DNA from: JAHBNG01 sp039028975
Lineage (GTDB): Bacteria; Chloroflexota; Anaerolineae; Caldilineales; Caldilineaceae
DNA: 64,000 bases
Direction of reading: 5' to 3'
NCBI GenBank assembly: GCA_039028975.1
Contig: JBCCHB010000061.1
Coordinates: 1-64,000 of the forward strand
The notes beneath the pieces were generated by a model, which was not told where the DNA came from, made no database searches, and saw only the letters and a program-made list of their open reading frames with translations. This document shows positions 60,537 through 64,000 of this stretch, in pieces (position 1 is the first letter of the stretch; each line of letters starts with the position of its first letter). The position numbers were made by a program, and so were the translations under genes.

Positions 60537-61226
60537 TTATCCGCCGAACAATGCACCTAGCCCAGAGGCAAGAAGGGCAACAATAACCGTAACCACAATC
60601 GCGCCAACGCCAAGCGTATAGGGCAGATAGCGGTCACTTAGGTACTGAGAGACGCCTTCATTGCCGGAAATGTTTTGTACAATATCGCTAACTGTATCTT
60701 TGGCCACATCTGCAGCAACGGTTGCAGCTACGCCAACGGCCGATGGTGCAGCGATTTCTGGAACTTCTTCGCCAGCCTTGCCAGCAACCTTTGCCTGAAT
60801 TTGTGCATCCAATGCCTGAAGGCCCTGTCTGGTTAAAGATTTGGCGCTGCTGTCAATCAATCGTTGGCCTACACCAGCGATTTTACCTCCCACTTGGGCT
60901 TCACCACTATAGTTCATCAACGTACCTTCATCAGAGTCTGATAGGGTCACGTCGCCGCCACCATTGAGAAAACCTGCTGGCCCTTGCCCATTGACAGACA
61001 TATGGTAGCTATCAGGTTCATTGATATCGGATAGTTCAATCCCACCATCAAACTTGCCTTGGACTGGTCCAACCCGCACATTGAGGGCCGCTTCATATTG
61101 GTTCTCTCCAACCTTCTCCAACTTTTCGCCACCGGGTATTGCCTTGGAGAGGGCATCTGGATCCATCAACGTCTCCCAGACAATCTCTCTGGGGGCTTCA
61201 AACGTATAACTTCCCTCAATCTTCAT
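60537..61226 (-). CDS. CoxG-like SRPBCC protein with C-terminal membrane anchor
   Basis: The 229-residue protein begins with the CoxG helix-grip fold: MKIEGSYTFEAPREIVWETL, then MDPDALSKAIPGGEKLEKVG, VGPVQGKFDGGIEL and GQRLIDSSAKSL. A hydrophobic helix near the end (LGVGAIVVTVIVALLASGLG) would anchor it in the membrane. CoxG proteins accompany molybdenum hydroxylases and help recruit or mature them at the membrane; a molybdenum hydroxylase is encoded 20 kb away in this window, but no gene link is seen. ACAAGGAACGG precedes the ATG. Confidence 0.85.
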   Translation of the reverse strand: MKIEGSYTFEAPREIVWETLMDPDALSKAIPGGEKLEKVGENQYEAALNVRVGPVQGKFDGGIELSDINEPDSYHMSVNGQGPAGFLNGGGDVTLSDSDEGTLMNYSGEAQVGGKIAGVGQRLIDSSAKSLTRQGLQALDAQIQAKVAGKAGEEVPEIAAPSAVGVAATVAADVAKDTVSDIVQNISGNEGVSQYLSDRYLPYTLGVGAIVVTVIVALLASGLGALFGG

Positions 61227-61340
61227 CAGTATCCGTTCCTTGTTTGGTCTTTATTTATTCAATTAGCAGACCGTAGCAGCCAAGTTCTGTCCAGCCCCTG
61301 TTGTGTATCCTTTGGGGCCACACTGAGATCTGCTGAGACA

Positions 61341-61432
61341 TATACTCGCCAGAAAAGTCTTGTCCCGACTCTTGAGCAATTCCCTCTGAGAAATTCCGGG
61401 AAGGGAGGACAGAACGTTTCTGGCCATTTATA
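61341..61432. repeat. MITE-like element, copy 6 (family A)
   Basis: Left end TATACTCGCCAGAAAAGTCT, right end ACGTTTCTGGCCATTTATA; about 92 bp. The termini pair at 14 of 17 positions (CCAGAAAAGTCTTGTCC with GGACAGAACGTTTCTGG). It lies upstream of the CoxG-like gene. This is the cleanest copy for defining the family. Confidence 0.85.
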
Positions 61433-61820
61433 AAACTACGCTTATCGACACAGCCGTAGGTAAGTAGTTTCTCTAGTATACAATAGAAATTGTTGGAGCG
61501 CCTATTCATAGCGGTGGATGGGAGCATCTCAACAACCCACAATGTCGATGGCGTGGATCAATCTAAAAGAAACTAGGTTCTCTGAGCTTTTGTGGGGTAA
61601 ACCCAAAACAGGGCCATGTTGTAGCCTGTCCTTGTAGGGCGGGGACTCTGGTACACCAGGGGCTTCCCGCCCTACAAGGACGGGCTACGGGTACTACGGG
61701 TACTCAACCCCATAATTCCTCAGAGAACCAGAAACCAAAGTGGGGGTTCATAGGAGTTTGGGGCGCGTTTTACCCGCTCACGTTGGAGAGTAGATTAGCC
61801 CACGATTTTCCTGACCCCGC
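61433..61820. other. Intergenic repeat region (long inverted repeat and family H copy 2)
   Basis: GTAGCCTGTCCTTGTAGGGC (from 61621) pairs with GCCCTACAAGGACGGGCTAC (ending 61688): 22 of 23 positions over the full arms, loop 22 bases. The right arm runs directly into the 52-bp repeat at 61678-61729 that matches 168-219. No gene was recognised in the rest. A small REP-like element or IS remnant is likely. Confidence 0.7.
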
Positions 61821-62576
61821 TCATTCGTGCTCTCCCATCCGCTGGCGCATGACTTCAAAGGTCAGAACGGCTGTAGCGGCAGCTGTTCCCATTGAGAGAG
61901 AAAAGTCGCGACCGTAGGGTATTCGTAGCAGGATATCTGCTGAATCGACAAACGAGCGAGTAATGCCTCGTTTTTCTCCACCAATAACCAGGAAGAGCGG
62001 AACAGTTAGATTGGCTTCATAGAGTTCTGTTGCTCCTTGAAATGCTGTGCAAGCCACTTGAATCCCGTGGTGCCGGAGCACCGCTGCCCCGTCTTCAGCC
62101 GTCTCCACGATAGCAGTGGGAATCCGTTCAGATGTCCCCGCTGAAGCTCGAGCAACAGTGCTTGTGGCCGAGAACCAATTGCGTGTTCGAAGAATCAACC
62201 CATGTGCCCCAGCAGCATAAATTGCCCGAACTGCGTAGCCAAAATTAAAGGGATCCTCGATCCCATCCAACATCACAAGAAAAGGAGACGCCACGCCAGT
62301 TGCCAGTTCCTCAATCGGGTGAAATGTGCGAGGCCCAACCAGGGCAACGACCCCTCCATGACTCTGGCCATTTGTCAGCACGTCAATGGCGTCTGCAGAA
62401 CGTTCCTCAATGGGAATATTTTCAGCTGTGGCCAAGCGCTTCAAATAACCAATTTGACGATTCTGCTTATATTGTTGGAGTATCAAGCATTCGATTGGTC
62501 TGCTTTTGGCTTCTATCGCCGCCTGGATTGATATAGCACCCTCCAAGATAGCCTGGGCGTTCATGCGCGTCTCCAT
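61821..62576 (-). CDS. SpoU/TrmH family RNA 2'-O-methyltransferase
   Basis: The 251-residue protein has an N-terminal substrate-binding part with ADAIDVLTNGQSHGGVVALVG and the SPOUT knot motifs VMLDGIEDPFNFGYAVRAIY, LFLVIGGEKRGITRSF and LLRIPYGRDFSLSMGTAAAT. In the last motif Asn is replaced by Ser (usually SLNxxxA). It 2'-O-methylates a ribose in rRNA or tRNA with S-adenosylmethionine; RlmB-like or TrmH-like cannot be separated by eye. Its start could be 62576 or 62564. It is divergent from fdrA. Confidence 0.88.
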   Translation of the reverse strand: METRMNAQAILEGAISIQAAIEAKSRPIECLILQQYKQNRQIGYLKRLATAENIPIEERSADAIDVLTNGQSHGGVVALVGPRTFHPIEELATGVASPFLVMLDGIEDPFNFGYAVRAIYAAGAHGLILRTRNWFSATSTVARASAGTSERIPTAIVETAEDGAAVLRHHGIQVACTAFQGATELYEANLTVPLFLVIGGEKRGITRSFVDSADILLRIPYGRDFSLSMGTAAATAVLTFEVMRQRMGEHE

Positions 62577-62812
62577 TCTTCCACTTCAAAATCTCAAAAT
62601 CAGCAAAAGTATCCATCGCTATTTTTCACACATATCCACTAGAATGTCAAAGAGAACCGAGCTTATTTTTTGTCAGGTTATCGATTTGTTGGTTCCAATC
62701 CCAATCAAATGTATAATCAGCTCAGAATTGTCTGTACCTCTTTCCATCCGCAGCGGAAATCCCCTATTCTCTAAGGCGGAACCTCGCTACATATGTAGTC
62801 AAATGATATCTT

Positions 62813-64000
62813 ATGCAACGAACAGAAATCCGACGTGGCGCTTATTATGACTCTGTCATCCTCATGCATCTGCAACGGGCGCTCCTAGCGCTGCCTGGCA
62901 TAGATGATTCCGCTGTTATGATGGGGACAGAGGCGAATAAGGAGATGCTACAGCAGAGTGACTTGCTTACAACTGAAGCAACAGGTGCGGGTGCCGACGA
63001 CCTTATTATTGTGGTCTCTTCTGCTGGTGAGGCCGATGCAGAGAGCGCCATCGCCCAAGTTGACGACCTGATCAATTTAAGGAGAGCGACTAATCTTGGC
63101 TCGGGTGCGGATGGTGATCAGCTTGGCGAACAGCTTAGTGATTACCGCCCCAAAAGCCTTCAATCAGCGGTTCAAAGTACCCCAGCGGCCCAGTGGGTTC
63201 TCATCTCCGTGCCAGGTCGCTATGCCACAGAAGTAGCAAAAGAGGCGCTTCGGTTAGAAAAGAATGTTTTTCTCTACAGCGACAACGTCTCAATTGAAGA
63301 CGAGCTAGCGTTAAAGCAGGTGGCTAGCGAAAAGGGCTTGCTTGTGATGGGGCCGGATTGCGGTACGGCTGTGATTAACGGAGTAGGCTTGGGCTTTGCC
63401 AACCAAGTTCGGCGGGGGAAAATCGGTGTCATTGGTGCCTCGGGCACCGGTTTACAGCATGTTACCGCTCGAATTCATCAACTTGGTGGTGGCATTACCC
63501 ACGCATTAGGCACGGGGGGCCGCGATCTTTCGGAGCCTGTTCATGCCGTGACAACCCGCCAAGCCCTTGACCTGCTCAACCGAGATCTGGCCACGTCGGT
63601 CATTGTACTTGTCTCTAAACCACCCGCAGAGCCAGTCGCTGAGCAGCTCATACATACCGCTGCCCTTTCTAACAAACCAGTTATTATCAATTTTATTGGC
63701 TACAATCCAAAGACCAGTGGACTGGCGGGTCACCAACCTGAGCAAACGGGCAACCTCTATTTTTGCCAAACCTTGGATGCCACCGCTCGTCTTGCTATCC
63801 AATTAGCCGGGCAACAATCAGCGGACCAATCCTCAACATCTGTGGATACCCCTCCAAATCTTGACTTAAGTCACCAACCGACCCAACTTTCCAATGGCCC
63901 CTATTATCTCCGCGGTCTTTACTCTGGGGGGACTTTGGCATACGAGGCTCAGCTTCTGCTTCAAGAGTATATACCTGCTGTCTATGCTAATGCACCACTC
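62813..64000 (+). CDS. fdrA: FdrA-like protein, 5' part (runs off the window)
   Basis: The frame is open from the ATG at 62813 to the last base, giving 396 residues so far. It begins MQRTEIRRGAYYDSVILMHL, then ALPGIDDSAVMMGTEANKEM, and has a Rossmann-like CoA-ligase part with LLVMGPDCGTAVINGVGLGF, GVIGASGTGLQHVTARIHQLG, and ALGTGGRDLSEPVHAVT. These are hallmarks of FdrA, a relative of the succinyl-CoA synthetase alpha subunit. FdrA occurs in purine/allantoin degradation loci and has been associated with oxamate carbamoyltransferase activity. Its usual partners would lie beyond the right edge. The C-terminal part is missing only because the window ends. Confidence 0.88.
   Translation, partial: MQRTEIRRGAYYDSVILMHLQRALLALPGIDDSAVMMGTEANKEMLQQSDLLTTEATGAGADDLIIVVSSAGEADAESAIAQVDDLINLRRATNLGSGADGDQLGEQLSDYRPKSLQSAVQSTPAAQWVLISVPGRYATEVAKEALRLEKNVFLYSDNVSIEDELALKQVASEKGLLVMGPDCGTAVINGVGLGFANQVRRGKIGVIGASGTGLQHVTARIHQLGGGITHALGTGGRDLSEPVHAVTTRQALDLLNRDLATSVIVLVSKPPAEPVAEQLIHTAALSNKPVIINFIGYNPKTSGLAGHQPEQTGNLYFCQTLDATARLAIQLAGQQSADQSSTSVDTPPNLDLSHQPTQLSNGPYYLRGLYSGGTLAYEAQLLLQEYIPAVYANAPL

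Noticed and set aside
33000..64000. CRISPR array or tandem direct repeats
   Set aside because: The repeats found are dispersed and palindromic, without regular spacers; no array was seen.

Overview
This window reads as chromosomal DNA of a bacterium of roughly 50 % GC, most likely a Chloroflexota member of the Anaerolineae/Caldilineae type. The clues are indirect: large secreted proteins ending in an aromatic/aliphatic-L-P-aliphatic tail, a lipid-anchored Tat MsrP, a SNF2 helicase with a zinc-finger partner, menaquinone and polyprenyl genes, and many short palindromic intergenic repeats. No rRNA, tRNA, CRISPR array, phage or intact insertion sequence was recognised. The assignment is an inference from gene content.

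Layout. 1-1.2 kb: decayed hybrid histidine kinase/response regulator between two repeats. 1.2-3.3 kb: msrP-msrQ methionine sulfoxide repair. 3.5-9.4 kb: TIM-barrel sugar isomerase-like protein, bidirectional terminator, ECF sigma factor, TatD nuclease, polyprenyl diphosphate synthase, family 2 glycosyltransferase. 9.4-13.2 kb: translationally coupled SNF2 helicase and zinc-finger/coiled-coil partner. 13.4-14.1 kb: two gene relics. 14.1-18.8 kb: Gfo/Idh/MocA oxidoreductase, AzlCD transporter, sulfatase, VOC protein with an overlapping mini-lipoprotein. 19.3-33.6 kb: one giant gene for a 4762-residue secreted protein with thrombospondin type 3 repeats, Ig-like modules and three LamG domains. 34-41.4 kb: AlkD-like protein, AraC regulator, and a divergent SDR/molybdenum hydroxylase operon followed by a truncated copy of the SDR gene. 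41.7-45.7 kb: repeat-rich stretch with CsaA, a membrane pentapeptide protein, a GST and a pentapeptide-TIR protein. 45.7-51.5 kb: menA, pgeF, a secreted fibronectin-like protein, yggS, proC, yggT and a lipoprotein. 51.5-64 kb: DsbA-like protein, small metallopeptidase, secreted proteins, cupin dioxygenase-like protein, an S51-peptidase/phospholipase D pair, hydrolase, Fur, Mo-domain and CoxG-like proteins, an rRNA/tRNA methyltransferase, and the start of fdrA running off the right end.

How the genes relate. Clear functional groups are msrPQ (periplasmic protein repair), the AraC-SDR-PaoABC-like cluster (aldehyde oxidation by a molybdenum enzyme whose 2Fe-2S and Mo subunits are fused), and pgeF/yggS/proC/yggT (a conserved housekeeping neighbourhood). 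The rest looks like independent single genes.

The strongest unusual signals are a six-copy family of about 90-110 bp terminal-inverted-repeat elements, all between 42 and 61.5 kb, several of them directly upstream of genes (TIR protein, Fur, CsaA, DsbA, Mo-domain protein, CoxG); the nested LamG architecture of the giant protein; an S51-peptidase fused to a cysteinyl-tRNA-synthetase-like tail in an operon with a phospholipase D protein; and a SNF2 helicase that looks split into two coupled genes. All repeat copies were found by eye, so the copy counts are minimum values.
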